A DNA stretch of 64,000 bases, taken from positions 2,976,001 to 3,040,000 of the forward strand of contig NZ_CP036537.1 in assembly GCF_021184025.1 (NCBI RefSeq). Reading direction: 5' to 3'. The notes beneath the pieces were generated by a model. That model had not been told where the DNA came from. It was given only the letters and a program-made list of their open reading frames with translations, and made no database searches. The position numbers and the translations under genes are program-made. The DNA comes from Rhodopseudomonas boonkerdii (lineage in GTDB: Bacteria; Pseudomonadota; Alphaproteobacteria; Rhizobiales; Xanthobacteraceae). Below, in pieces: positions 25,396 through 35,164 of the stretch (its first letter is position 1; each line of letters opens with the position of its first letter).

Positions 25396-28300
25396 GTGAA
25401 AGCTATCGGGGGAATGCGTCGTGCGTCGACGCTGTTTTTGTGCACGACTTTGCTGAGCAGTGCAGCTTTTCCAACGGTTCTTTCCGCCGCGGAGAAATTG
25501 CAGAAGCCGGACGTCCGGGCCGCCACGAAATCGATGGCCCAGCTCGCTTTGAGCGCCGATCAGAAGCAGAGCTTGGCTGATGCACTGCAAAAGGGCGAAC
25601 TCGGCCTGATCGCTCAGGTCTATGAAAGCACCTATCGCACGCCGGGACTGCGGGACGCCGTCGTCCAGCATGCCTCGCGCCTCGCTCCTTCGTCGCTGCG
25701 CAATGTCACCACCGCTGCGGACCTCGGCGTTCTGACTGCGGGCCAGCCAATGATGCTGTCGCCGCGTTCGGAGCAGATGCTGACGACGCGGACGGCGAAT
25801 GTTGTCGGTTCCGGAATCGGAGCCAGCGCATACCAGAACGTCACGCAGGCCGTGAATCCCACGCCGAATCTCCCGAATCCACCGAGCGCTGCCGACCAGA
25901 CGTGGCATCTCGACATGATCCACGCGCAGCAGGCCTATAACCGCGGCTTCACGGGAGCCGGGGTCAATGTAACGGTTTCGGATACAGGCTACGACACGAC
26001 GAATGCCGGACTCGGTAACAAGCTGCTGACCAATCTCGGCCGCAACTATGTGCTGCCCGCGCCGGGCGCCGCCTACGACATCAACCAGTTGGACCCGCTT
26101 GGCGCTAAGGATGCACATGGAACACATGTCGCCGGCATCATCGCCGCGCAGAAGCTGGATCCTGCGACGGGTGTTACGATGCATGGCGTCGCCTACGACT
26201 CCATGATTATCCCGCTGCGGACGCTACTTGCGACCGGCACCACAGCGGCTGCCGCGCCCGGCATTCCCGACGGCACCGTTGCTGGCATGAACTACTTCGC
26301 CAGCCTGACCAATTCGATGGTGCTGAACGCGAGTTACGGGCCGGGCGTCAGCAAGGATGACCCGCCGCAGAAGGTCTGGACGATCGGCAATATCGATGCC
26401 GAGCTGACGGCCGTCGGCAACGCCCTGGAGAAGGGCAAAATCATTGTTGCCGCGAATGGCAATTCTCGGGAGCACAGTCCGGAAGCGGGCCGTAACCCCT
26501 CAGGTCTGGCGCTGCTGCCATTCCTCAATCCGTCAAACCAAAGAGCCCAGAACGTCTATGACGACCAGGGACAGCTCTACGACCTGACCGGCATCAACAG
26601 CATGTCGGGCAAGATCATCGCTGTGATGTCGGTCGGCGACAACAAGCTGGCCGCAGGCTACTCGCAGCTATGCGGTGTCACTGCGAGCTGGTGTCTCGCC
26701 GCGCCCGGCGGCAACACGGACAACAACGGACGCGGCGTCTATTCGACTGTGCCTTACAACACTTACGGAGCGCTCGAAGGCACGTCGATGGCGGCGCCGG
26801 TCGTGTCTGGCGCAATTGCAGTCCTGATCCAGGCAAACCCAAGCTACAATGCCCAGGATCTGTCGCGGCTGCTGTTCTCCACGGCCGAGGATCTCGGCAG
26901 CCCCGGCATCGACGCCGTGTACGGCTACGGCCTCGTGCGGCTTGATCGCGCCACCGACGGACCGACGACGCTGGCCGCCAATGCAACCCAGACCGTCGCC
27001 GCCAACACCACCGAATACTGGAGCCGTCTGCTCACCACGCAAGGCGACTTCACCAAAGCGGGTGAGGGCATCCTGACGATTTCCGGCCGCACCAATGCGG
27101 GCGGCAATGTGTTCGCGCAGCTCGGCACGCTTGCGGTGGACGGCACGCTGTCGATGACGGCCGGCAACAAGCTGAACGTCGCACAGCCCGCAACGCTGGC
27201 CGGCTTCGGCACCGTCAACGGCGATACAGTCATCGCCGGCACGCTGTCGCCGGGCAAAATGGCCAATATCGGTGACCTCGTCGCCAATGGTTCAGTGGCA
27301 CCCGGCACTGTTCTTCAGGGCAACTCGGTTGGTTCGCTAACCTTCAACGGCAATGTCACGCTGACCTCCACGGCCAATACCCGCATCGATATCGACGGCA
27401 CGCTGATCGTTCCCGGCGGTCCCGGCACCTATGACAAGATCTATGTCACCGGTGCTGGCAATGTGTTCTACGCAGCCGGCACACTCACGCCGGTCCTGCG
27501 CGGCAGCGTCGGTACCGTCAGCAATTACACGCCAGCCATCGGCACCGAGTTTGCGTTCGTGCAGGCGCAGAACGGTGCGCGCACGGCGGGCACCTTCAAC
27601 ACACTCGTTCAGCCCACCGCTGGGTTGCCGACCAACGGTCGTTTCGACCTCATCTACAGCGCAACCGCGATCACGCTGGCGGTGACGCCGGCAAGCTTCA
27701 GCGCGCTCGCGGCCGGTGACAGCCCCGGCTCCAACGCGCGAGGGATCGCGAGCATTCTCGACAAGGATCGTGCGGCGTCCGGCGTAATGCCGACAGCGGC
27801 AGAGAAGGCGCTGTATGACGCGCTTTACAACCTGAACACGGAAGCCGAATTCGACAAGGCGCTCGACCAGCTCGCAGGTCCCGGCCAGCCGGCCATCGCC
27901 GCAGCATCGCTGCAAGCCTTCTCCGGATTCCTTGGCGCCATCGGTAGCCGTCAGGATTCGCTCAGCTTCGGCAGCGAGGCCGGACAGAACGGCACGGCGC
28001 AGAATTTCGCGCTGTCCTATGCCGGCCGCAACATGATGACCGCGGAAGCCAACTCGGCCATGAACGCCTTTGCAGGCATCACGCCGGCACAACGCGTGCA
28101 GGACGGCTGGACGGTGTGGGGGCAGGGCTTCGGCCGCACCAGCCGCGTCGGCGACAGCGGCGACTTCTCGGGCTCCAAGACGACCAGCGCCGGCTTCACC
28201 CTTGGTGCCGATCGCTGGTTCTCGAACAACCTGATCGCCGGCGGTGCCTTCGGCTATGCCCGCACCACCGCAACCAGCACCGACATCAAGGGTAGCTCGG

Positions 28301-28917
28301 ACACTTATGCCGGCGCGGCCTATGCAAGCTGGACGCCGGGCTCAGCTGTGTTCGACTTCCGCATCGCGGCCGGCCCGAGCCAGATGTCCACGACACGTCA
28401 GATCATTCTGGCGTCGAACGGGCTGCAGGGCAGCGCCAACGGCGTCGGCGTCGGCACCTCGTTCGAGGCCGGCTATCGATTTGCGATCACGCCTGACGTG
28501 ATCGTAAAGCCCTATGTCGGCGTGAACTGGCAGGGCTTCCGCCGCGACGGCTATAGCGAAAGCCAGGTGCCGATCGGTCTCGTCTATGCCGCGCAGACCT
28601 ACGACAAGCTGATGACCACCGCCGGCGCTGCCGTCAGTGCGAAACTCCGCACCACCGACGGCACCACCCTGGTTCCGGAACTGAAGCTCGGCTGGGGCTA
28701 CGACCTGCGCGACACCACGCTGACAAGCCAGGCGGCTCTGCTCGATGAGTCATTCCTGGTCACCGCAGCTTCGCCCGGCCGCAGCGCGGCGCTGGTCGGC
28801 GCCAAACTGTCGGGCTGGCGCACCGAAACCTTCCGCATGTTCGGCGCCTACAACGGCGAATATCGCAGCAATGCGACGAGCCATCAGCTTTCAGCCGGCG
28901 CGCGCTTCGCCTGGTGA
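25396..28917 (+). CDS. Autotransporter subtilisin-like (S8) serine protease
   Basis: About 1,173 residues from GTG 25396 (TTG 25393 and ATG 25414 are alternatives; a GGGGA site precedes the GTG). A signal peptide (ending about LSAAEK) and a 130-residue pro-region precede the S8 peptidase domain, with Asp196 (SDTGYD), His241 (HGTHVAG) and Ser464 (GTSMAAP), so the triad is intact. A passenger-associated repeat (FTKAGEGILTISG, then GTLAVDGTLSM, GTVNGDTVIAGTLSPG) matches the PATR linker seen in such autotransporters. The final 280 residues form the beta-barrel, starting near DGWTVWGQGFGR and ending in GARFAW with a terminal aromatic residue. The product is a type V secreted surface protease. A 12-bp perfect hairpin follows the stop. 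Confidence 0.95.
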   Translation: MKAIGGMRRASTLFLCTTLLSSAAFPTVLSAAEKLQKPDVRAATKSMAQLALSADQKQSLADALQKGELGLIAQVYESTYRTPGLRDAVVQHASRLAPSSLRNVTTAADLGVLTAGQPMMLSPRSEQMLTTRTANVVGSGIGASAYQNVTQAVNPTPNLPNPPSAADQTWHLDMIHAQQAYNRGFTGAGVNVTVSDTGYDTTNAGLGNKLLTNLGRNYVLPAPGAAYDINQLDPLGAKDAHGTHVAGIIAAQKLDPATGVTMHGVAYDSMIIPLRTLLATGTTAAAAPGIPDGTVAGMNYFASLTNSMVLNASYGPGVSKDDPPQKVWTIGNIDAELTAVGNALEKGKIIVAANGNSREHSPEAGRNPSGLALLPFLNPSNQRAQNVYDDQGQLYDLTGINSMSGKIIAVMSVGDNKLAAGYSQLCGVTASWCLAAPGGNTDNNGRGVYSTVPYNTYGALEGTSMAAPVVSGAIAVLIQANPSYNAQDLSRLLFSTAEDLGSPGIDAVYGYGLVRLDRATDGPTTLAANATQTVAANTTEYWSRLLTTQGDFTKAGEGILTISGRTNAGGNVFAQLGTLAVDGTLSMTAGNKLNVAQPATLAGFGTVNGDTVIAGTLSPGKMANIGDLVANGSVAPGTVLQGNSVGSLTFNGNVTLTSTANTRIDIDGTLIVPGGPGTYDKIYVTGAGNVFYAAGTLTPVLRGSVGTVSNYTPAIGTEFAFVQAQNGARTAGTFNTLVQPTAGLPTNGRFDLIYSATAITLAVTPASFSALAAGDSPGSNARGIASILDKDRAASGVMPTAAEKALYDALYNLNTEAEFDKALDQLAGPGQPAIAAASLQAFSGFLGAIGSRQDSLSFGSEAGQNGTAQNFALSYAGRNMMTAEANSAMNAFAGITPAQRVQDGWTVWGQGFGRTSRVGDSGDFSGSKTTSAGFTLGADRWFSNNLIAGGAFGYARTTATSTDIKGSSDTYAGAAYASWTPGSAVFDFRIAAGPSQMSTTRQIILASNGLQGSANGVGVGTSFEAGYRFAITPDVIVKPYVGVNWQGFRRDGYSESQVPIGLVYAAQTYDKLMTTAGAAVSAKLRTTDGTTLVPELKLGWGYDLRDTTLTSQAALLDESFLVTAASPGRSAALVGAKLSGWRTETFRMFGAYNGEYRSNATSHQLSAGARFAW

Positions 28918-28926
28918 TTACTTTTG

Positions 28927-28953
28927 CTGACGTGGGCCATCGGCCCACGTCAG
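28927..28953. terminator. Perfect 12-bp inverted repeat after the autotransporter gene
   Basis: CTGACGTGGGCC and GGCCCACGTCAG form a perfect 12-bp stem with a 3-base ATC loop, 10 bases after the protease stop. There is no run of T on the plus-strand 3' side, so it is either an atypical terminator, an mRNA-stabilising hairpin, or a protein-binding palindrome ahead of the small lipoprotein gene. Confidence 0.55.
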
Positions 28954-28994
28954 ATTCCCCGCTATTAGCGCCCATTCAAATTTCAGGATCGACG

Positions 28995-29384
28995 ATGCGA
29001 ATTCTCGCCGCGGCGGTGCTTTGCACCGCGCTGGCCGGCTGCGCCGGTCGCGCCCCAGCGCCTGTCTCCGTCGTGCAACCGCAAGACCAGTCCATGGACT
29101 GTGCAGCCATCGCGGCGGAGGTCCAGGCGAACAACGCCAAGGTCCAACAACTCGCTGCCGACAAAGGCATGAAGACCACACAAAATGTCGCAGCTGGTGT
29201 TGCTGGCGTGTTCATTCCGGTTTTGTGGCTGGGCATGGATTTTCAGGACACGGCCGACACCGAGACAATGGCGCTACAGAACCGCCAGCAATATCTCGCC
29301 ACGATGGCTGGTCAGCGTCGTTGTGGCGAGCCACAGGCAGCGCCGCCAATCGCAGCAGCACCGAAGCGGCGTGCAGCGCGCTAA
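28995..29384 (+). CDS. Small lipoprotein of unknown function
   Basis: 129 residues from ATG 28995. The N-terminus MRILAAAVLCTALAGC is a clear lipoprotein signal, with the lipobox LAGC placing the acylated Cys at residue 16. The mature part has a Gln/Asn-rich helical stretch (EVQANNAKVQQLAADKG) and a hydrophobic glycine-containing segment (AAGVAGVFIPVLWLGMDF). A second part, DTADTETMALQNRQQYLATMAGQRRC, resembles small 'metal ABC transporter'-type or YMGG-like proteobacterial lipoproteins. The family name is not certain. It probably sits at the inner face of the outer membrane. The tail is Pro/Ala/Arg-rich. Confidence 0.8.
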   Translation: MRILAAAVLCTALAGCAGRAPAPVSVVQPQDQSMDCAAIAAEVQANNAKVQQLAADKGMKTTQNVAAGVAGVFIPVLWLGMDFQDTADTETMALQNRQQYLATMAGQRRCGEPQAAPPIAAAPKRRAAR

Positions 29385-29392
29385 ATCACGCC

Positions 29393-29508
29393 GTCATTGC
29401 CGAGAGTCCTTGCGACGAAGCAATCTAGTTCTTCGCATGCCACCTTCTGGATTGCTTCGTCGCTTCGCTAGGGGGAAAGCTGCAAGCTTTCCCTGACCTC
29501 GCAATGAC
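29393..29508. repeat. Palindromic interspersed repeat, family 3
   Basis: The ends GTCATTGC and GCAATGAC are inverted. Inside, GCGACGAAGCAATCTAG pairs with CTGGATTGCTTCGTCGC. A further perfect hairpin (GGGAAAGCT / AGCTTTCCC) sits in the right arm. This is the family often seen in Rhodopseudomonas and Bradyrhizobium genomes with consensus ends GTCATTGCGAGG. It fills the gap between convergent lipoprotein and metC genes and ends 2 bases before the metC stop, so it may act as a bidirectional terminator. Confidence 0.75.
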
Positions 29509-29510
29509 GA

Positions 29511-30704
29511 TCAACCGGCAGCTGTCAGCGCCGCAAATCCGCGCTCCAGATCGGCTTTGAGATCGTCGAGGCTTTCCAGGCCGATATGCAGGCGCAGCGT
29601 CGGGCCGCCGGGCGCCCACTTTGTTGCCGTGCGATAGTCGCTGCAGTCGAACGGGATGATCAGGCTCTCGAAGCCGCCCCAGGAATAGCCCATCCCGAAC
29701 AGCTTGACGGTGTCGAGCAGGGCATCCACGGCCTTCTGCAGGACCGGCTTGAGCACGATGCTGAACAGCCCCGATGCGCCGGTGAAATCGCGCTTCCAGA
29801 TGGCGTGGCCGGGATCCTCCGGCAGAGCGGGGTGCAGCACCTTGAGCACTTCCGGCCGCCCTTTCAGCCATTGTGCCATTTCCAGCCCCGCGCGCTGGTG
29901 ATGCGCGAGACGCACCGACATGGTGCGCAGACCGCGCAGCGCAAGGAAGACATCGTCGGGTCCAGCGCAGGTGCCGAGCAGTCGGATGCCTTCGCTGATC
30001 TTCGGCCATGCGGCCTCGTTCGCTGAAATTGTGCCAAACATGATGTCGGAATGGCCGCCGATATATTTGGTCGCGGCCTGGATGCTGATGTCTACGCCGT
30101 GCTCGAGCGAGCGGTGATAGAGCGGCGTCGCCCAGGTGTTGTCGTCGATGACAAGTGCGCCGTGCTTGTGCGCGATGCCGGCAATCGCAGGCACATCCGG
30201 CATTTCGAAGGATTGCGAACCAGGGGCCTCGACCATCACGGCGCGGGTATTCGGCTTGATCAATGCCTCGATGCCGGGGCCGATCAGGGGATCGAAATAG
30301 GTGGTCTCGATGCCGTAGCGCGCCAGCATGCCGTTGCAGAAGTTGCGGGTCGGCCGATAGGCACTGTCGGAAACCAGGAGATGGTCGCCAGCCTGCAGCA
30401 TGGACAGCAGCGCCGTCGAGATCGCTGCAAGCCCCGATGGCACGAGGCCGACGCCGGCGCAGCGCGGTCCCTCGAGCGCCATCAGCGCCTGCTGCAGCGC
30501 CTTGGTGGTCGGCGTGCCGTGGCGGCCATATTGATATTCGCCGCGATGGGCATGCAGATCGTCGGCGGTCGGATAGAGCACGGTCGAGCCGCGCACGGTC
30601 GGCGGATTGACGAACCCCCACTGGCCGGCGGTGTCGCGGCCGGCGGTGACGATCACCGTATCGGTATCGAGCGAGGAGGTGCCGTGATTGTCGGATGATG
30701 CCAT
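29511..30704 (-). CDS. metC: Cystathionine beta-lyase (PLP-dependent)
   Basis: 397 residues from ATG at 30704 (the frame extends to 30749; the shorter start fits family length). It is a Cys/Met metabolism PLP enzyme: GRHGTPTTKAL, a phosphate-binding VPSGLAAI, DDNTWATPLYHRSLEHGVDI, and the Schiff-base lysine K213 in IQAATKYIGGHSD. The C-terminal SWGGFESL matches the lyase/gamma-synthase family. The 'GFVNPPTVRGSTVLYPT' start and YRPTRNF loop match proteobacterial MetC, which cleaves cystathionine to homocysteine, pyruvate and ammonia in the cytoplasm. It is divergent from the aap operon. Confidence 0.9.
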   Translation of the reverse strand: MASSDNHGTSSLDTDTVIVTAGRDTAGQWGFVNPPTVRGSTVLYPTADDLHAHRGEYQYGRHGTPTTKALQQALMALEGPRCAGVGLVPSGLAAISTALLSMLQAGDHLLVSDSAYRPTRNFCNGMLARYGIETTYFDPLIGPGIEALIKPNTRAVMVEAPGSQSFEMPDVPAIAGIAHKHGALVIDDNTWATPLYHRSLEHGVDISIQAATKYIGGHSDIMFGTISANEAAWPKISEGIRLLGTCAGPDDVFLALRGLRTMSVRLAHHQRAGLEMAQWLKGRPEVLKVLHPALPEDPGHAIWKRDFTGASGLFSIVLKPVLQKAVDALLDTVKLFGMGYSWGGFESLIIPFDCSDYRTATKWAPGGPTLRLHIGLESLDDLKADLERGFAALTAAG

Positions 30705-31027
30705 CGGAATACGCCTGCCGGTCTGGTGTTTTGCCGCAGCCAATGGCAAGAACGGGGCGCATCGACTGTGCTATCACTAAGGCGATACGGCCAGTTCCAC
30801 GTCAACCCCTTGACCTGACTGGCAGATCGTTCTCGTCTGCAGGCAACGGCCGCAGGCTTCGTCACCGATTCGGAAACTGGATTTGATCGGGGATACCACG
30901 TGCTGGTCTTTTCGGCGGGCACGTGGCCCGCTATGGAACTGATTGAACGGTTCGGCATTCAGTTCTTCGTATGTCGCTGTGCCGATCTCCGGTCGAATCG
31001 CTCCGACGCCTCAGGAAAGGCTCTTCC
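30705..31027. promoter_or_regulatory. Divergent promoter region between metC and the amino-acid ABC transporter
   Basis: A 323-base intergenic stretch. AGGAAAGG, about 9 bases before ATG 31028, is a good ribosome site. CCACGTGC and GGCACGTGG near 30897-30927 form a partly palindromic pair that could be a regulator site. I searched by eye for a sigma-54 TGGCAC-N5-TTGC element and did not find one. Confidence 0.4.
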
Positions 31028-32044
31028 ATGAAATCCGCGACCTTGATGCTCACCCTCTCCATTGCAGCCGGCTGGTCGGTGCAGGAGGCGTCGGCGCAAA
31101 CGCTGAAGACTGTGAAGGACCGTGGCATGCTGGCCTGCGGCGTGACGCAGGGACTGCCGGGTTTCTCGGCGCCGGATGATCGCGGCAACTGGGCGGGCCT
31201 CGATGTGGATCTCTGCCGCGGCATCGCTGCGGCGATCTTTAACGACGCCACCAAGGTCAAATATGTGCCGCTGTCGGCCAAGGATCGCTTCACGGCGCTG
31301 CAATCGGGCGAGATCGACGTGCTCTCGCGCAACACCACCTGGACGCTGTCGCGCGACACCTCGCTGGGCGTGAACTTTGCCGGCATCAACTACTATGACG
31401 GGCAGGGCTTCATGGTCCGCAAGTCGCTGAAGGTGAATTCGGCGCTGGAGCTCAACGGAGCCTCGGTGTGCCTGCAGACCGGCACCACCAACGAGCAGAA
31501 CCTCGCCGACTTCTTCAAAGGCAACAATATGAAGTATGAGGTGGTCGCGTTCTCGACCGCCGATGAAGTGGTGAAAGCCTATGAATCCGGGCGTTGCGAT
31601 GCCTTCACGGCGGATATCTCGCAGCTGTATGCGGAACGCTTGAAGCTGACGACGCCGGCCGAGCACGAGGTGCTGCCACAAGTGATTTCGAAAGAGCCGT
31701 TGGGACCGTTGGTACGCCATGGCGACGATCAGTGGCTCGATATCGTCCGTTGGACACTGTTCGCCCAGGTCAATGCGGAAGAGCTTGGGATTACCCAAAA
31801 GAACGTCGACGAACAGGCGAAATCCGACAAGCCCGAATTGAAGCGTATCTTCGGCACGGACGGGAGTCTCGGCGAGCAGCTCGGCCTGACCAAGGACTGG
31901 TTTCATCGCATCATCAAGGCGACCGGCAATTACGGCGAGAGTTTTGACCGCAACGTTGGCTCCGGCTCGAAGCTCGGCATCTCGCGCGGCCTGAACCAGC
32001 TCTGGAACAAGGGTGGCATCATGTTCGCGCCGCCGATCCGCTGA
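31028..32044 (+). CDS. aapJ: General L-amino-acid ABC transporter, periplasmic binding protein
   Basis: 338 residues. A signal peptide (cleavage after EASA, about residue 23) precedes a family-3 solute-binding domain: LKTVKDRGMLACGVTQGLPGFSAPD, GLDVDLCRGIAAAIF, and LSRNTTWTLSRDTSLGVNFAGINYYDGQGFM. The two cysteines around GASVCLQTG and GRCDAF are typical of the AapJ/BztA group, which binds a broad range of L-amino acids. The following genes encode two permeases and the ATPase in the order J-Q-M-P, as in Rhizobium. The frame is open back to 30971, but the ribosome site supports 31028. Confidence 0.93.
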   Translation: MKSATLMLTLSIAAGWSVQEASAQTLKTVKDRGMLACGVTQGLPGFSAPDDRGNWAGLDVDLCRGIAAAIFNDATKVKYVPLSAKDRFTALQSGEIDVLSRNTTWTLSRDTSLGVNFAGINYYDGQGFMVRKSLKVNSALELNGASVCLQTGTTNEQNLADFFKGNNMKYEVVAFSTADEVVKAYESGRCDAFTADISQLYAERLKLTTPAEHEVLPQVISKEPLGPLVRHGDDQWLDIVRWTLFAQVNAEELGITQKNVDEQAKSDKPELKRIFGTDGSLGEQLGLTKDWFHRIIKATGNYGESFDRNVGSGSKLGISRGLNQLWNKGGIMFAPPIR

Positions 32045-32064
32045 GCGCGAAGCATCCGGGATCG

Positions 32065-33270
32065 ATGACAGGCGAAGCCAGACGACCGCCGCTGCAACTC
32101 GGCGCACGCCTGCGCCGCGCTCTTGGCGGGCAGGCAGGCTGGCGCGGATTTGCGCTGCAGGTCGTGCTCGTGGTCGCGCTGGCGTGGATGGCGCACGCGA
32201 TCGTCGACAATGCCCGTGCCAATCTGGCGACACAAAAGATCGCGTCCGGCTTCGGCTTTCTCTGGAGCACTGCGGGCTTCGGTGTCAGCCAGGCGCTGAT
32301 TCCGTATTCGGAGTCGGACACCTATCTGCGTGCTCTGTTCGTCGGCCTGACCAATACGCTCGTTGTCTCGCTGGTCGGCATCGTCTGCGCGACGATCATC
32401 GGCTTCGTCGTCGGGCTCGGACGGCTGTCGCCGAACTGGTTGCTGGCGCGGATCGCAGGAGCCTATGTAGAGCTCATCCGCAATCTGCCGCTGCTGTTCC
32501 AGATCCTGTTCTGGTATCTCGCCGTACTCTCGGCATTGCCCAGTCCGCGCCAGAGCATCAATCTGTTCGACAGCGTGTTTCTCAGCAATCGCGGTTTCGG
32601 CATGCCGAAGCCGGTTGGCACCGACGCGTTGGTGCCGTTTGCGATCGCCATCGCCGTTGCCGTGATCTTCGCCGTCGCACTGCGCGCCATCGCCCGGCGG
32701 CGATTGTTCGCGACCGGCCGCCAGATGATTGTCTGGCCGATGCTGGTTGCGGCCCTGATCGGACTGCCGCTGCTGGCCGCCGTGATGTTCGGAGCGCCGC
32801 TGACTTTCGAATATCCGGTCCTGCGCGGTTTCAATTTTTCCGGCGGCCTGCGCATCGTGCCTGAATTCGTCGCGCTCGCGATCGCGCTATCGACCTATTC
32901 TGCCGCCTTCATCGCCGAAATCGTCCGTGCCGGCGTGCAGTCGGTCCACAAGGGACAGACCGAAGCGGGGGCTTCGCTGGGCCTGACGCGCGGCGAGGTC
33001 TTGCGGCTGATTGTGGTGCCGCAGGCGATGCGCGTGATCCTGCCGCCGCTCACCAACCAGTATCTCAATCTCACCAAGAATTCGTCGCTCGCGGTTGCAA
33101 TCGGCTATCCCGATCTCGTCTCGGTTTTCGCCGGAACGACGCTGAGCCAGACCGGGCAGGCGATCGAGATCGTCGCCATCACCATGGCGATCTATCTGGT
33201 CATTTCGCTGCTCACGAGCGCGCTGATGAGCCTCTATGGCTGGCGGATGTCGCGGAGCATGGGCACATGA
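32065..33270 (+). CDS. aapQ: General L-amino-acid ABC transporter, permease Q
   Basis: 401 residues, larger than ordinary HisM-type permeases, as expected for AapQ/BztB, which carry extra N-terminal helices and a long insert. The conserved N-terminal part includes LIPYSESDTYLRALFVGLTNTLVVSLVGI. The C-terminal EAA loop reads EAGASLGLTRGEVLRLIVVPQAMRVILPPLTNQYLNLTKNSSLAVAIGYPDL. It forms the inner-membrane channel with the next gene product, with which its stop overlaps by 4 bases. Confidence 0.93.
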   Translation: MTGEARRPPLQLGARLRRALGGQAGWRGFALQVVLVVALAWMAHAIVDNARANLATQKIASGFGFLWSTAGFGVSQALIPYSESDTYLRALFVGLTNTLVVSLVGIVCATIIGFVVGLGRLSPNWLLARIAGAYVELIRNLPLLFQILFWYLAVLSALPSPRQSINLFDSVFLSNRGFGMPKPVGTDALVPFAIAIAVAVIFAVALRAIARRRLFATGRQMIVWPMLVAALIGLPLLAAVMFGAPLTFEYPVLRGFNFSGGLRIVPEFVALAIALSTYSAAFIAEIVRAGVQSVHKGQTEAGASLGLTRGEVLRLIVVPQAMRVILPPLTNQYLNLTKNSSLAVAIGYPDLVSVFAGTTLSQTGQAIEIVAITMAIYLVISLLTSALMSLYGWRMSRSMGT

Positions 33271-34403
33271 GCGAGACCGCCTATGTCGCCAGGACGATGA
33301 TTGCACCACGCTCCGCGCCGGTGCGCACGACCGGCGTCCTCGGCTTCATCCGCACGCGGCTGCTTAATTCGCCGACCAATATCCTGCTCACCATTGCCTG
33401 CATTCTGCTGCTCTGGTTCACCATTATCCCGACCGTTCGCTTCCTGCTGGTAGATGCCGTGTGGCAGGGCAGCGATCGCAATGCCTGTCTGCCGGAAACG
33501 GTCGGCCGACCTGTCGGTGCATGCTGGCCATTTATCCAGGCCAAGCTGTCGCAATTCATCTATGGCTTCTACCCCGAGGCTGAGCGCTGGCGCGTCGATC
33601 TCACTTTCTTCATCGGCATCGTGCTGCTGTTGCCGCTGCTGATCCCGCGCGCGCCAGCCAAAGGGATCAATGCGGCACTGTTCTTCTTCGTATTTCCCAT
33701 CGTTGCTTTCTTCCTGCTGCATGGTGGCTATGGCGGGCTGGATATCGTGCCGACACGTCTGTGGGGCGGCATGCTGGTGACGCTGGTCGTCGCCATCACC
33801 GGTATCGTGGCCTCCATGCCGATCGGCATTGCGCTGGCGCTGGGGCGACGCTCGAGCATCCCGCTGATCCGCTTCGGCTCCATCGCCTTCATCGAGTTCT
33901 GGCGCGGCGTGCCGCTGATTACGGTGCTGTTCTTTGCCACCTATATGCTGCCACTGTTCCTGCCCGGGAATTTCAGCGTCGATGGTCTCGTGCGCGTGCT
34001 GATCGGCGTGGCGTTGTTCGCCGGGGCCTATAATGCCGAGGTGATCCGTGGCGGACTGAACGCTGTTCCGCGCGGACAGGCGGAGGCGGCGAATGCGCTC
34101 GGCCTGTCCTGGTGGAAGACGACGCGGTTGGTGGTACTGCCGCAGGCGCTGCGTCATGTCATTCCCGGCCTCGTCAACAGTTTTATCGCGCTGCTGAAGG
34201 ACACCTCTCTGGTGTCGATCGTCGCGCTGTTCGATCTGCTCGGGCAGCTGCGCGCAGCCTTCGCCGATCCCGCGTGGTCCTCGCCGACCACGCTGTTCAC
34301 AGGATTCGCCTTCACAGGCATCATCTATTTCGTGCTGTGCTTCGGCATGTCGCGCTATTCGCTGTTCGTCGAGCGCCGGCTCAACGCACATCGACGGAGT
34401 TGA
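33267..34403 (+). CDS. aapM: General L-amino-acid ABC transporter, permease M
   Basis: 378 residues with about eight membrane helices. The region [13 protein letters not shown] ([23 protein letters not shown]) after the first helix is a signature of AapM/BztC. The EAA loop reads [49 protein letters not shown]. It begins with an ATGA overlap with aapQ and pairs with it to make the channel. The next gene begins a few bases after its stop. Confidence 0.93.
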   Translation: MSETAYVARTMIAPRSAPVRTTGVLGFIRTRLLNSPTNILLTIACILLLWFTIIPTVRFLLVDAVWQGSDRNACLPETVGRPVGACWPFIQAKLSQFIYGFYPEAERWRVDLTFFIGIVLLLPLLIPRAPAKGINAALFFFVFPIVAFFLLHGGYGGLDIVPTRLWGGMLVTLVVAITGIVASMPIGIALALGRRSSIPLIRFGSIAFIEFWRGVPLITVLFFATYMLPLFLPGNFSVDGLVRVLIGVALFAGAYNAEVIRGGLNAVPRGQAEAANALGLSWWKTTRLVVLPQALRHVIPGLVNSFIALLKDTSLVSIVALFDLLGQLRAAFADPAWSSPTTLFTGFAFTGIIYFVLCFGMSRYSLFVERRLNAHRRS

Positions 34404-34408
34404 GATCA

Positions 34409-35155
34409 ATGGGCGCAAGCGCAAATCCCATCGTCGGCATCGATGGCCTCAACAAGTGGTTCGGCGACTTTCATGTCCTGCGCGACATCGATCTCAACGT
34501 CGGCGCCGGCGAGCGCATCGTGATCTGCGGGCCGTCGGGCTCGGGCAAATCGACGCTGATCCGCTGCATCAATGCGCTGGAGGAATTTCAGGAAGGCCGC
34601 ATCACCGTTGACGGCATCGAACTCGGCCCCAACCTGCGCCGTGTCGATGGCATCCGCCGCGAGGTCGGCATGGTGTTCCAGAGTTTCAATCTGTTCCCGC
34701 ATCTCACTGTGCTGGAGAACTGCACGCTGGCGCCGATCTTCGTGCGGCATATGTCGAAGAAAGATGCCGAAGCCGCGGCGATGAAATATCTCGAACGCGT
34801 GCGCATTCCCGACAAGGCGCATGCCTATCCCGGCCAGCTCTCCGGCGGCCAACAGCAGCGCGTCGCGATCGCCCGGGCGCTGACGATGAATCCGAAGGTG
34901 ATGTTGTTCGACGAGCCGACCTCGGCGCTCGACCCCGAGATGGTGAAGGAAGTGCTCGACACCATGGTCGATCTCGCCGACGAGGGGATGACCATGCTCG
35001 TGGTGACACATGAGATGGGCTTTGCGCGTCAGGTCGCTGACCGGATCGTGTTCATGGATTCCGGACAGATCATCGAAGTGAACAAGCCCGCGGCGTTCTT
35101 CGACCATCCGCAGCACGAACGGACGAAGCTGTTTTTGGGCCAGATATTGCGGTGA
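34409..35155 (+). CDS. aapP: General L-amino-acid ABC transporter, ATP-binding protein
   Basis: 248 residues from ATG 34409; the frame is open far into aapM but that is read-through in another frame. A complete ABC ATPase: Walker [11 protein letters not shown]-loop [11 protein letters not shown], signature LSGGQQQR, Walker [15 protein letters not shown], and switch His in [10 protein letters not shown]. It drives amino-acid import with AapJQM. Its stop is followed 10 bases later by a palindromic repeat, and then by the convergent cysK gene. Confidence 0.94.
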   Translation: MGASANPIVGIDGLNKWFGDFHVLRDIDLNVGAGERIVICGPSGSGKSTLIRCINALEEFQEGRITVDGIELGPNLRRVDGIRREVGMVFQSFNLFPHLTVLENCTLAPIFVRHMSKKDAEAAAMKYLERVRIPDKAHAYPGQLSGGQQQRVAIARALTMNPKVMLFDEPTSALDPEMVKEVLDTMVDLADEGMTMLVVTHEMGFARQVADRIVFMDSGQIIEVNKPAAFFDHPQHERTKLFLGQILR

Positions 35156-35164
35156 CGTATCCGC

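Noticed and set aside
30705..31027. Sigma-54/NtrC control of the aap operon
   Set aside because: No TGGCAC-N5-TTGC element could be found by eye.
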